Assembly (NCBI GenBank): GCA_016719485.1
Contig: JADJZB010000018.1
Location: forward strand, 1-8,593
DNA: 8,593 nucleotides
DNA from: Holophagales bacterium
Lineage (GTDB): Bacteria; Acidobacteriota; Thermoanaerobaculia; UBA5066
Direction: 5' to 3'
A program made the position numbers and the translations under genes. Under the pieces are notes generated by a model, which worked only from the letters and a program-made list of their open reading frames with translations, was not told where the DNA came from and did not search any database. This document shows positions 1-5,710 of the stretch, piece after piece (within the stretch, counting starts at the first letter, position 1; every line of letters starts with the position of its first letter).

Positions 1-37
1 GACTCGCTGCGCTCGCCGCTGATGCCAGACGTTAGCC
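1..37 (+). repeat. attC site, 5'-truncated by window edge
   Basis: This is the right part of an integron attC site: the loop, the L' arm and the right core box. The left core box and L'' arm lie before the window. The core box at 31-37 reads GTTAGCC rather than the GTTAGGC found in most of the other sites. Recombination would occur after G31, so base 32 opens cassette A. The variable loop base is G. Confidence 0.9.
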
Positions 38-482
38 GTGCCAACCTAGAGACGTCCGTCACCCGTCCCACGCCTTCGCCCGCTGGGCACGTCCCGCGCG
101 CGTCCACGCAGGCATCCGAGCCCACGTCGCATTCATCGGCTCGGTCGGTTTCCTCCAGGACCGTGGCGGCGCCAGGCTTCGACCGCACCGCTCCGCATCA
201 CTTCGTCCCGGGCCACTTCGTCCTCGCCCACCTGGCTCGGACTCGGCCATGCGTCTTCGGTCCCTACTGACGCTCCCCGTTGCCAGTCGTCACCCGGCAC
301 ATTCGCGTCGCTGTTCTTCAACCGTGCCAGAGCACCAGGGTTCTCGAAATGCCCAGCATCACAGTTCATCGCCTCCTGGGCACGCCACCGTCGGCCCCAT
401 TCCCTGCGAACACCACCGGGGCGCTCGTGGCATGTCCCCGGTTTCGGCCACACGCTGGCGCCATAGCAGCGTCCACCCGCAC
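38..482. other. Body of cassette A; no convincing gene
   Basis: This 445-base body lies between two attC sites. Several overlapping open frames exist on both strands, but none has a good ribosome binding site, a recognisable domain or normal composition. The + frame from ATG 249 ends at a TAA (486-488) inside the next attC and opens with a short hydrophobic stretch (MRLRSLLTLPVA), then turns into Ser/His/Arg-rich sequence. It could be a decayed signal-peptide gene. The minus frame 453-133 looks more protein-like, but that is expected opposite a C-rich strand. The cassette is probably a degenerate or non-coding one. Confidence 0.5.
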
Positions 483-550
483 AGCTAACCCGGCGTGCAG
501 TGGGACTCGCACAGCTTCGCTGTGCTCGCCACTGACGCCCACGGTTAGGC
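483..550 (+). repeat. attC site of cassette A (divergent, longer loop)
   Basis: The left core box AGCTAAC (483-489) and right core box GTTAGGC (544-550) enclose inverted arms GGCGT-G-CAGTGG and CCACTGACGCC, with one extrahelical G. The arms differ from the common attC but stay complementary. The loop is longer than in the other sites and contains an extra small hairpin, CACAG/CTGTG. At 68 bp it is the most divergent site here. The left box matches the unusual core box at 31-37, as expected if both belong to the same excised circle. Confidence 0.9.
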
Positions 551-561
551 CCCTCCCCAAG

Positions 562-1048
562 ATGCGCATCTCACGCTCGCACTTCGTCCTTACGGTGCTC
601 GTAGCGGCGGCGCTCATCGGCTGCCAACGCCCCGCATCCCCTTCCGCGTCCGCTCCTCCCTCGGCACCGCTCTCAACGCCCTCAGCCAGCGCCACACCGA
701 CCGCTAACGCCGCTGCACCGCCTCCCCAAGCAGACGCGTCGGGCATCTACCGGGTCGGCGGCGCGGTCACAGCACCTGTCGAACTCAGTCGGGTACAGGC
801 CCAGATCCGACCGCTACCGAAACGTTCAGATCACCCAGCCCCTCTACATCTTCGAGGCCGTCATCACGGTATCGGGTGGCGTCGAACGACTTCGGCTTCT
901 TCGCGGCCGCACCGACAAGGAACCGTACATCGCGTACGAGCGTGCCTTTCGAGAGGCCATTTCACAGTGGCGCTATCGTCCCGCTACGCTTCACGGAAAG
1001 CCGGTACCCGTCTGGCTTACCGTTACCGCGACCGTCGAGGTTCGGTAG
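562..1048 (+). pseudogene. TonB-C-like lipoprotein gene of cassette B, frameshifted
   Basis: The gene starts at ATG 562 and encodes a lipoprotein signal peptide with lipobox ALIGC (Cys21), then a low-complexity Ala/Pro/Ser/Thr linker and a start of domain (YRVGGAVTAPVELSRVQ) like that before TonB C-terminal domains. Frame 1 then runs into nonsense. The rest of the domain continues in frame 2: FEAVITVSGGVERLRLLRG, AYERAFREAISQWRYRPA, GKPVPVWLTVTATVEVR, stopping at TAG 1046-1048. The AL..W.Y.PA..GKPVPV pattern is the TonB-C signature. The switch lies near 800-830 and equals one extra base or two missing bases. The product would be an outer- or inner-membrane-anchored periplasmic protein. No TonB transmembrane anchor is seen, so it is probably not a canonical TonB. 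A sequencing error cannot be excluded. The IS30-family element follows just downstream of the stop, not within the gene. Confidence 0.75.
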
Positions 1049-1064
1049 CGCCGTGCGGGGCCTA

Positions 1065-1089
1065 GATTCAACCTCTAAGTGCAACACCC
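1065..1089 (+). repeat. Left terminal inverted repeat of the IS30-family element
   Basis: The sequence GATTCA, ACCT, CTAAGTGCAACACCC matches the reverse complement of 2109-2133 except for the four central bases. The transposase stop codon (1075-1077) lies within it. Confidence 0.85.
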
Positions 1090-2043
1090 ATTGAGACCGA
1101 GAAAGATGTCCAGCGGCGTCAGAAACCCGTGGCGTTTGCGCGGGCGGTTGTTAAGGGCGGCAGCTATCTTGTCGCAGTCTTCCTGTGTGGTGCGTCGCAG
1201 GCAGCGCCCCCTCGGTAGGTACTGGCGAACCAACCCGTTGAGGTTCTCGTTGGAACCGCGCTCCCACGAGTGGTATGGGGTGGCGAAGTAGCAGGTCACG
1301 CCGAAACGCTGCTCCAGGCGCTCGTAGTCATGGAACTCGGTGCCGTTGTCAAAGGTGATTGTCTGAAACCTATGCCGCATGCGCTGGATGACACTGGACG
1401 CCGCTGCCGTGGCTTCAGCCATGGTTCGCGCCTCGAGCTTGCGGATCAGGGTGAAACCGCTCTTGCGTTCCACCAGCGTCAGAAGGCAGTGCCTGGATCC
1501 CGTGCCCATGACTGTGTCTCCTTCCCAGTCGCCGATCCGGCCACGCTGGTCGACGACGGCCGCCCGCTCCGATATGTGGCGCTTGCCTAGCAGCACGCCC
1601 CGCGTGGGCCGGCTGCGATAACGCTTCCGTCCCATCTTCGACATGATCCGCATGAATCGGTAGAGCGTTCCTCCCGTGCGCCTGTCCCGCCGCAACCGTC
1701 TATAGATCGTCTCGTGACTCGGCACGCTCTTCCCTTCCGCCCGGAACTGGCCCACGATCTGCTCTGGGCTCCACCGCTCCCTCAGGGCGCTCTCGACCTG
1801 GTTCAGCACGTCCTCGCTGAATTGCGGTCCACGGCGGCATCGTCGTCGTCTCGCCACCGCGTAGCTCTGGGCCTTCTCGCCCCGATAGGCCCCGTCATGG
1901 GGCGTCGCGTTTCGCCGCATCTCGCGGCTGATCGTGCTCGGCGCCCGTCCTAGCTCCTCGGCCAGCTCACGCTGGCTCCTCTGCAACCGACGGCCCCCTG
2001 CTATGAGATATCGTTCTTCCTGGGTGAGCTGGTGATACAGCAT
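1075..2043 (-). CDS. IS30-family transposase
   Basis: This 322-residue DDE transposase mobilises its own element by cut-out and re-insertion. The N-terminus carries a helix-turn-helix (residues about 20-45, RELAEELGRAPSTISREMRRN region) that binds the inverted repeats. The C-terminal integrase-like core has the catalytic acids D176 (GDWEGDTVMG), D232 (TFDNGTEF) and E266 (ERGSNENLNG), with 33 residues between the last two, as in IS30. The frame stays open upstream to 2154, but ATG 2043 is chosen because it begins the conserved MLYHQLTQEERY opening and has an AGAAGGGG ribosome binding site on the minus strand. The earlier start would lie outside the element, in the attC. The gene looks intact. 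Confidence 0.93.
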   Translation of the reverse strand: MLYHQLTQEERYLIAGGRRLQRSQRELAEELGRAPSTISREMRRNATPHDGAYRGEKAQSYAVARRRRCRRGPQFSEDVLNQVESALRERWSPEQIVGQFRAEGKSVPSHETIYRRLRRDRRTGGTLYRFMRIMSKMGRKRYRSRPTRGVLLGKRHISERAAVVDQRGRIGDWEGDTVMGTGSRHCLLTLVERKSGFTLIRKLEARTMAEATAAASSVIQRMRHRFQTITFDNGTEFHDYERLEQRFGVTCYFATPYHSWERGSNENLNGLVRQYLPRGRCLRRTTQEDCDKIAAALNNRPRKRHGFLTPLDIFLGLNGCCT

Positions 2044-2108
2044 GGTCGCAACCCCTTCTTGCCGGATGAGGTAGCGGCCAGTATCACCGCTCGCCCTCTT
2101 GGCTGTCG

Positions 2109-2133
2109 GGGTGTTGCACTTAGTATGTGAATC
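2109..2133 (-). repeat. Right terminal inverted repeat of the IS30-family element
   Basis: This is the partner of 1065-1089, at the upstream (transposase start) end of the element. Read on the minus strand it is GATTCA, CATA, CTAAGTGCAACACCC. Confidence 0.85.
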
Positions 2134-2139
2134 CGCGCC

Positions 2140-2197
2140 ACCTAACCCCGGCATGCAGCGGACTCGCTACGCTCGCCGCTGATGCCAGACGTTAGGC
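2140..2197 (+). repeat. attC site of cassette B
   Basis: The left core box is ACCTAAC (2140-2146) and the right GTTAGGC (2191-2197). The arms GGCAT-G-CAGCGG and CCGCTGATGCC are of the common type and the variable loop base is A. The site is intact although the IS30-family element ends only a few bases upstream. Confidence 0.93.
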
Positions 2198-2636
2198 ATC
2201 GCCCACGCATCCGTGCCTTCCTCTTCCTCCACGCACTCCTTGATCTTCGCCGTCGTTCGGCGCACCTCGCGGCCGCGCGCCACCTACGGCGGTTGCGTTC
2301 CTCGCTGGTCTCCCGCACGCCCGCCTCGTTGGCTACGCCCTTCACGCACTGCCCGATCACAGCAGCGTCCCGTGGCATCGCCGCAGTGTTCAAGGTCGCA
2401 CAAGCCCGCGTTCCGACGGCTGGGCCACGACCAGCTTCAGCGCCTCATGCTTCAACGCGAGGGCATCCGGTTTTCACGTCAGGGCGTTCTTTCCCTTTCC
2501 CGCTACCAGTGGCACCCGCGGATTCCCGCCAAAGCCTCGTAGCGTCTCCGCATCTCACCGCCGCCAAAGGCACCAGACCATCGTTGTTCGTCACGCATCA
2601 CGGCCAGCACTTCCCGCCCCGGCTTGGGTCAGCGAC
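2198..2636. other. Body of cassette C; no convincing gene
   Basis: This 439-base cassette body contains no recognisable gene. A + frame 2213-2542 (109 codons, Ser/Arg-rich) has no clear ribosome binding site, and a + frame starting in the upstream attC runs on into the IS end. A minus frame 2393-2142 ends inside attC sequence. The stretch is C-rich on the + strand, as are the coding cassettes, so it may be a gene decayed by several frameshifts. It could also be a truly non-coding cassette. Confidence 0.45.
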
Positions 2637-2648
2637 GCCTAACCCCGG
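2637..2648 (+). repeat. attC site of cassette C, left fragment
   Basis: This is GCCTAACCCCGG, the left core box (2637-2643) plus the first bases of the L'' arm. It is cut off by the IS110/IS1111-type element that starts at the next base. Joined to 4085-4130 it gives a perfect common-type attC. Confidence 0.9.
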
Positions 2649-2652
2649 TATC

Positions 2653-2663
2653 TGGACTCCTCC
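2653..2663 (+). repeat. Subterminal inverted repeat (transposase 3' side)
   Basis: TGGACTCCTCC, perfectly complementary to 4066-4076, lies four bases from the element end at 2649. Confidence 0.85.
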
Positions 2664-2959
2664 CGTCAAGCGGATAGGGGGCGGTGCCCGGTCGCTTCGT
2701 GAAGTGATTCCCGCGGGCTCGGCGTCGAAGGCAACGAGAGAGGAGAGGTCGCGACAGCAGTCGTATCTCCGGCCTGTGTGTGGAGCGGCATGCCGACTCC
2801 GGGCCATGATGAGGTTCGCGCACGGAGAGCCAATCGCATAGCACGGCTTCTTCGAGCCATCCGGGTTATCGGCTTTCCTCCGCGACGGTCGGACCGTTCT
2901 CATCATCTCGTTGGTTTCGAAGCGTTCGCCGGCGGGATGCCCTTCCCGTCTTCACATTC
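2664..2959 (-). ncRNA. Candidate seekerRNA/bridge RNA region of the IS1111-type element
   Basis: About 300 bases between the transposase stop and the element end have no plausible gene. In IS1111-type elements this interval encodes a guide RNA that pairs with the target and with the joined element ends. Read on the minus strand, the segment from 2799 to 2786 has GAGTC, one base, GCATGCCG. The attC bottom strand across the insertion point reads GAGTC, four bases, GCATGCCG. In addition, 2898-2906 (TCTCATCAT) equals the nine bases spanning the joined element ends, and 2806-2813 is its complement (ATGATGAG). These matches are seen in the sequence; their role as guides is inferred. The RNA boundaries are unknown and the interval given is only an outer limit. 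Confidence 0.5.
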
Positions 2960-3994
2960 TCAGAGGGTCTCTTCTGGTGCTCTGCCCTCGTAGGGCCTGT
3001 CCTTGAGCCACACCGCCCAGGCGATTCGCGTCAGCTTGTTCGCCAGTGCCACCGTCGCCTTGTTGTGGCCCTTTCTCTTCTGCGTCTCCAGTGCCCAGGT
3101 CCGGAGCCGGTCGTTCTGCTTCCTTACCGACGCCGCCCGGAGCACCGATCGCGCCCCGTGGGTGAACAGCATTCGAACGTATCCGTCTCCCCGCTTGGTG
3201 ATGGCCCCAAGCCGTCGCCGGTCCCCACTGGAGCTTTCCCGCGGAACGAGGCCCAGGAAGGCCGCCAGGTGACGCCCCGACGGAAATCGGCCCGGCTCGC
3301 CGACGGAGCCGATCAGCGCTGTCGCCGTCAGCAGTCCGATTCCCGGCACCGTCTGCAGCCGAACCGCCGCATCCATCTCACGCGCCAGTCGCTTCAGCGT
3401 GCTCTCGGCCTCTTCGATTCGGCGGTCCAGTTCCCGGACCTCATCCGCCGTCGTTCGCAGCAGCGTCTCGAGCGTTCCTGGCACTCGGCCCGTCTCCAGA
3501 GCTCCCGCCAAGGCCGGCAGAACCCTCGTGGCCCCCACCGGCACCGTCACGCCCAGCTCCCGAAGAAAGCCCCGAATCGCATTCAGCCGCGCCGTGCGCG
3601 TCGCCATCCACCCCGATCTCAGCCGGTGCACCGCCACCAGAGCCTGTTGGCCCACCGTCTTCACAGGCACAGGCACGATCTCCTCGTTGCGGTCCGCCTC
3701 GAGCAGCCCCTTCGTGTCCGTCCGGTCCGTCTTGTTCCGCAACACGTAGCGCCTCACCTGTGCCGGCGGCAGCAGCACCGGCTCGTGCCCGTACCCCTCG
3801 AGCTGGCGCGCCAGCGCGTGTGCCGCTCCGCACGCCTCGATCACCACCCGCGCCGGTTCGCGATTCGCGAAGAACCTCACCATCTGGCTCCTCGTGAACC
3901 GCCGCCGCTCCTTCACCCGCCCAGGTTCTTCCGAGACCGCCACCTCGTACACGCTCTTGGCAATGTCCATCGCGATCGTCGTATGCTTCTTCAC
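2960..3994 (-). CDS. IS110/IS1111-family DEDD transposase
   Basis: This 344-residue recombinase acts with a guide RNA to insert the element. The N-terminal RuvC-like domain has the four acids D10 (AMDIAKS), E53 (VVIEACG), D90 and D93 (KTDRTDTKG). A coiled stretch lies around 180-205 and a helix-hairpin-helix-like VPGIGLLTATAL around 217-227. The C-terminal Transposase_20 domain contains the Ser cluster ESSSG (253-257), where the family's catalytic serine is found, followed by TKRGDGYVRMLFTHGAR. The start is GTG 3994 with a strong ribosome binding site, AAGGGAGGAG, at 4007-3998. The length is normal and no disruption is seen, so the element is probably active or recently arrived. The minus-strand gene runs against the cassette genes. 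Confidence 0.93.
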   Translation of the reverse strand: MKKHTTIAMDIAKSVYEVAVSEEPGRVKERRRFTRSQMVRFFANREPARVVIEACGAAHALARQLEGYGHEPVLLPPAQVRRYVLRNKTDRTDTKGLLEADRNEEIVPVPVKTVGQQALVAVHRLRSGWMATRTARLNAIRGFLRELGVTVPVGATRVLPALAGALETGRVPGTLETLLRTTADEVRELDRRIEEAESTLKRLAREMDAAVRLQTVPGIGLLTATALIGSVGEPGRFPSGRHLAAFLGLVPRESSSGDRRRLGAITKRGDGYVRMLFTHGARSVLRAASVRKQNDRLRTWALETQKRKGHNKATVALANKLTRIAWAVWLKDRPYEGRAPEETL

Positions 3995-4065
3995 GGACTC
4001 CTCCCTTCTGGTGCTCTCCCAAGGGCATCGGACGCCTTGGCACTCTGATGCCGTTCAGGCGCCCC

Positions 4066-4076
4066 GGAGGAGTCCA
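4066..4076 (-). repeat. Subterminal inverted repeat (transposase 5' side)
   Basis: GGAGGAGTCCA on the + strand, complementary to 2653-2663. Eight bases (TCTCATCA) separate it from the element end at 4084. Confidence 0.85.
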
Positions 4077-4084
4077 TCTCATCA

Positions 4085-4130
4085 CATGCAGCGGACTCGC
4101 TGCGCTCGCCGCTGATGCCAGACGTTAGGC
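4085..4130 (+). repeat. attC site of cassette C, right fragment
   Basis: This fragment holds the rest of the L'' arm from CATGCAGCGG, the loop (variable base G), the L' arm and the right core box GTTAGGC (4124-4130). It lacks its left core box, which lies 1.4 kb away at 2637. The recombination point itself is intact, but the folded bottom-strand hairpin would now carry the whole IS in its arm. Confidence 0.92.
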
Positions 4131-4508
4131 CCCAAGGCTTTTCATCCATGAATCTGACAGGCGCCCACGTGGTCGCCGGCAGCGTCGGTGCCGAGATACT
4201 CCCGGCCTTGCGGCTTTCGGTCGTTGCCGGAAGAGCCGTCGCTTCAACACCGCGCCGGCGTGCGGACACCCTCCTGACCCGCCCAGCACAGTCCCTCTCA
4301 GCTTCCTGGGCTCCGGCGCTTCCCGTTTCTGGCACATCGCTCCTTCCCTCACCGGGCGCCGCCGCCCGAGCCGGGTTCATCCCCGTGCTTCTCAGGGGTC
4401 GTCGGTCTCATCACATCGCGGTTCACTCGGGCGGCTCTGGACCCGCATTCAAAACGTGCCTCCAGCCACGCCGCGCCGGAGCTTCCGTCTCCTCATCCAT
4501 CCGCCCTG
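4131..4508 (+). pseudogene. Body of cassette D; decayed gene, possible dehydrogenase N-terminus
   Basis: An open frame from ATG 4148 (MNLTGAHVVAGSVGAEI) runs through the whole body and out into the next attC, stopping only at 4558. The opening MNLTGAHVVAG resembles, from memory, the N-termini of NAD(P)-dependent aldehyde dehydrogenases of the ketoglutarate-semialdehyde type. Later pieces such as AVAST and the Ala-rich GAAARAGFIP could fit the same region, but the sequence between is disordered and other frames interrupt. A full dehydrogenase has about 500 residues, so at most a damaged fragment is present. There is no clear ribosome binding site. This could equally be a non-coding cassette with a chance frame. 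Confidence 0.3.
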
Positions 4509-4566
4509 GTCTAACCTCGGGTTGCAGCGGACTCGCTACGCTCGCCGCTGAACCCTGACGTTAGGC
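4509..4566 (+). repeat. attC site of cassette D (arm variant)
   Basis: The left core box is GTCTAAC (4509-4515) and the right GTTAGGC (4560-4566). The outer arm bases are changed on both sides: GGGTT-G-CAGCGG pairs with CCGCTGAACCC, against GGCAT and ATGCC in the common type. The change is fully compensatory and the extrahelical G is kept. The variable loop base is A. Confidence 0.92.
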
Positions 4567-4604
4567 AACGCCACTCGAACCTTCGCATCTCAAAGGATCG
4601 CTCA

Positions 4605-5013
4605 ATGCCTTTGCCGCCTCCCACTACAGCCGTTCGCTGCCTCCGCGCCCTCGCCCTCGGCCTCCTCGTGCTCAATGCGTCGTCCTCAGTGCCCCTTCGC
4701 GCCGCCACATCTACCGCATCACACTCGACCCTGCTCGTGTACGTCGAGGACGCCGCCGAGCCGCTCCCCATCTCCGGAGCCTCGGTCCGCGTTCTGTCTG
4801 AGGCCGGCGCGGTCCTCACGACCGCGGTCACCGACGAGTCCGGCGAGGCACGCATCGCTAAACCTCCATTGGCACTCAGGCCCTCACTCGTCCTCCGTCG
4901 AGCATTCGGCCTTCTACATCGGCGGAGCCCGCTGGCACCCCGATGCGGACCAAATCTGCGTTCATCTCGCCATCTCGCGCACCTGCTGTCGCACCATCGT
5001 CACAGGTCGGTAG
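4605..5013 (+). pseudogene. Secreted protein gene of cassette E, frameshifted
   Basis: ATG 4605 has an AAAGGA ribosome binding site nine bases upstream. The product begins with a Sec signal peptide (RALALGLLVLNASSS, cleavage likely near LRAAT). A short beta-sandwich-like stretch follows (LLVYVEDAAEPLPISGASVRV, TTAVTDESGEARIAKPP), resembling carboxypeptidase-regulatory-like domains, with the usual G-A-x-V-x-V and T-D-x-x-G-x-A pattern. Frame 3 then degenerates, while frame 1 supplies a sensible continuation, AFYIGGARWHPDADQICVHL, ending at TAG 5011-5013. The switch lies near 4900-4915 and equals one extra base or two missing bases. The intact protein would be about 136 residues and periplasmic or exported. 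A sequencing error is possible. Confidence 0.65.
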
Positions 5014-5050
5014 GCCCGGCCCGTTCCGCATCCCCGCCATCCGGTCCGTT

Positions 5051-5108
5051 GCCTAACCCCGGCATGCAGCGGACTCGCTACGCTCGCCGCTGATGCCAGA
5101 CGTTGGGC
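5051..5108 (+). repeat. attC site of cassette E
   Basis: The left core box is GCCTAAC (5051-5057). The right core box is GTTGGGC (5102-5108), the only such box in the window. The arms are of the common type and the variable loop base is A. The six bases TTGGGC belong to the next cassette, F. Confidence 0.93.
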
Positions 5109-5171
5109 GGCTTGGGCCACCTTCGGGCGCTCATCTTCAGTTCCACGTCTCACCTACCATCAAGGCCAGAC

Positions 5172-5582
5172 ATGCGTTCCTTCCGCTCGGTCCTTCTCCC
5201 CGTCCTCGCCTGCGGGCCCTTCGTGCTGGCCGGCTGTTCTGCCAGCCCACAGCCACCCCGTCCATCCGAGGCCCAGCAGCTCCTCAGGTCATGCGCCGAC
5301 CTCATGCCCCAGGCCGATTCGTCGGTGGTCCAGCCCGTCGAGGTGCGCAGGGTCCAGCCAATCCCGCCCCGCAATGCCGGCTCCTCCGGTTACGCCTGTG
5401 TGAAAGCTACCGCCTCCGTCGACGGACGGCTTACGGCCTTCACACTTCTCCGAACCGACAACCCCGCCTTCGTTCCTGCGTGCATGGGCGCCCTTCAGCA
5501 GTGGTCCTACAAGCCAGCCGCTCGGTCCGGAACGCCGGTGCCCCTCGACATCGTCGTTAGCCTCTCCTTCTCACGCCGCTGA
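5172..5582 (+). CDS. TonB-C-like lipoprotein of cassette F
   Basis: This is a 136-residue lipoprotein. A hydrophobic signal (MRSFRSVLLPVLACGPFVLA) ends in a lipobox LAGC with Cys22, so the mature protein should be lipidated and face the periplasm. After a Pro-rich linker the C-terminal half has the TonB C-terminal domain pattern: YACVKATASVDGRLTAFTLL, then ACMGALQQWSYKPA with Trp111, then GTPVPLDIVVSLSF. There is no N-terminal transmembrane anchor or long Pro-Lys region, so a role as TonB itself is unlikely. Such single-domain lipoproteins have no firm function. ATG 5172 is chosen because it gives a proper signal peptide and has AAGG just upstream; the frame is open back to 5103 in the attC. 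Unlike the related gene in cassette B it is intact. Confidence 0.8.
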   Translation: MRSFRSVLLPVLACGPFVLAGCSASPQPPRPSEAQQLLRSCADLMPQADSSVVQPVEVRRVQPIPPRNAGSSGYACVKATASVDGRLTAFTLLRTDNPAFVPACMGALQQWSYKPAARSGTPVPLDIVVSLSFSRR

Positions 5583-5615
5583 CACCCAGTCCCCGGGTGC
5601 ACAACCATCCACGCC

Positions 5616-5673
5616 GCCCAACCCCGGCATGCAGCGGACTCGCTGCGCTCGCCGCTGATGCCAGACGTTAGGC
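5616..5673 (+). repeat. attC site of cassette F
   Basis: The left core box is GCCCAAC (5616-5622), unique in the window. The right core box is GTTAGGC (5667-5673). The arms are of the common type and the variable loop base is G. GCCCAAC is the exact complement of the GTTGGGC box that opens this same cassette at 5102. Confidence 0.93.
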
Positions 5674-5710
5674 AGCGGCGCCGTGCATCACACATCCCAC
5701 CTGTCCGAGA

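Larger units (their letters stand above)
1062..2136 (-). mobile_element. IS30-family insertion sequence
   Basis: The element is about 1,075 bp with one transposase gene on the minus strand. Its ends are imperfect 25-bp inverted repeats, 1065-1089 and 2109-2133: both read GATTCA, four unmatched bases, then CTAAGTGCAACACCC (21 of 25 identical). The outer TAGATTCAA and inner GCAACA resemble the ends of IS30 itself. The exact boundary is uncertain. Ends at 1062 and 2136 leave a 2-bp GC on each side, compatible with the 2-3 bp duplications of this family. It lies in cassette B between the gene and its attC, 3 bp before the left core box. Confidence 0.85.
2649..4084 (-). mobile_element. IS110/IS1111-type insertion sequence inside an attC
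   Basis: The element is 1,436 bp with a DEDD transposase on the minus strand. An 11-bp subterminal inverted repeat, TGGACTCCTCC at 2653-2663 and GGAGGAGTCCA at 4066-4076, lies 4 and 8 bp inside the ends. Subterminal repeats with unequal outer tails, longer on the transposase-start side, are characteristic of the IS1111 group. There is no target duplication: deleting the element restores an intact attC. The IS1111-attC group is known to target attC sites of integron cassettes, and this fits that group. The long non-coding part is downstream of the transposase, again as in IS1111 and unlike classical IS110. Confidence 0.92.

Noticed and set aside
133..453. Minus-strand frame of 106 codons in cassette A with protein-like composition
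   Set aside because: Acidic and Gly-rich composition is expected opposite a C-rich strand. There is no ribosome binding site or known motif, and it overlaps other frames.
2182..2841. Long + frame of 219 codons starting in an attC
   Set aside because: It crosses cassette C, the left attC fragment and the IS end, so it cannot be one ancestral gene. The start is the ATG inside the attC.
3065..4048. 327-codon + strand frame opposite the IS110-type transposase
   Set aside because: It is Arg/His/Pro/Ser-rich and exactly antisense to an intact transposase with all catalytic residues, so it is a shadow.
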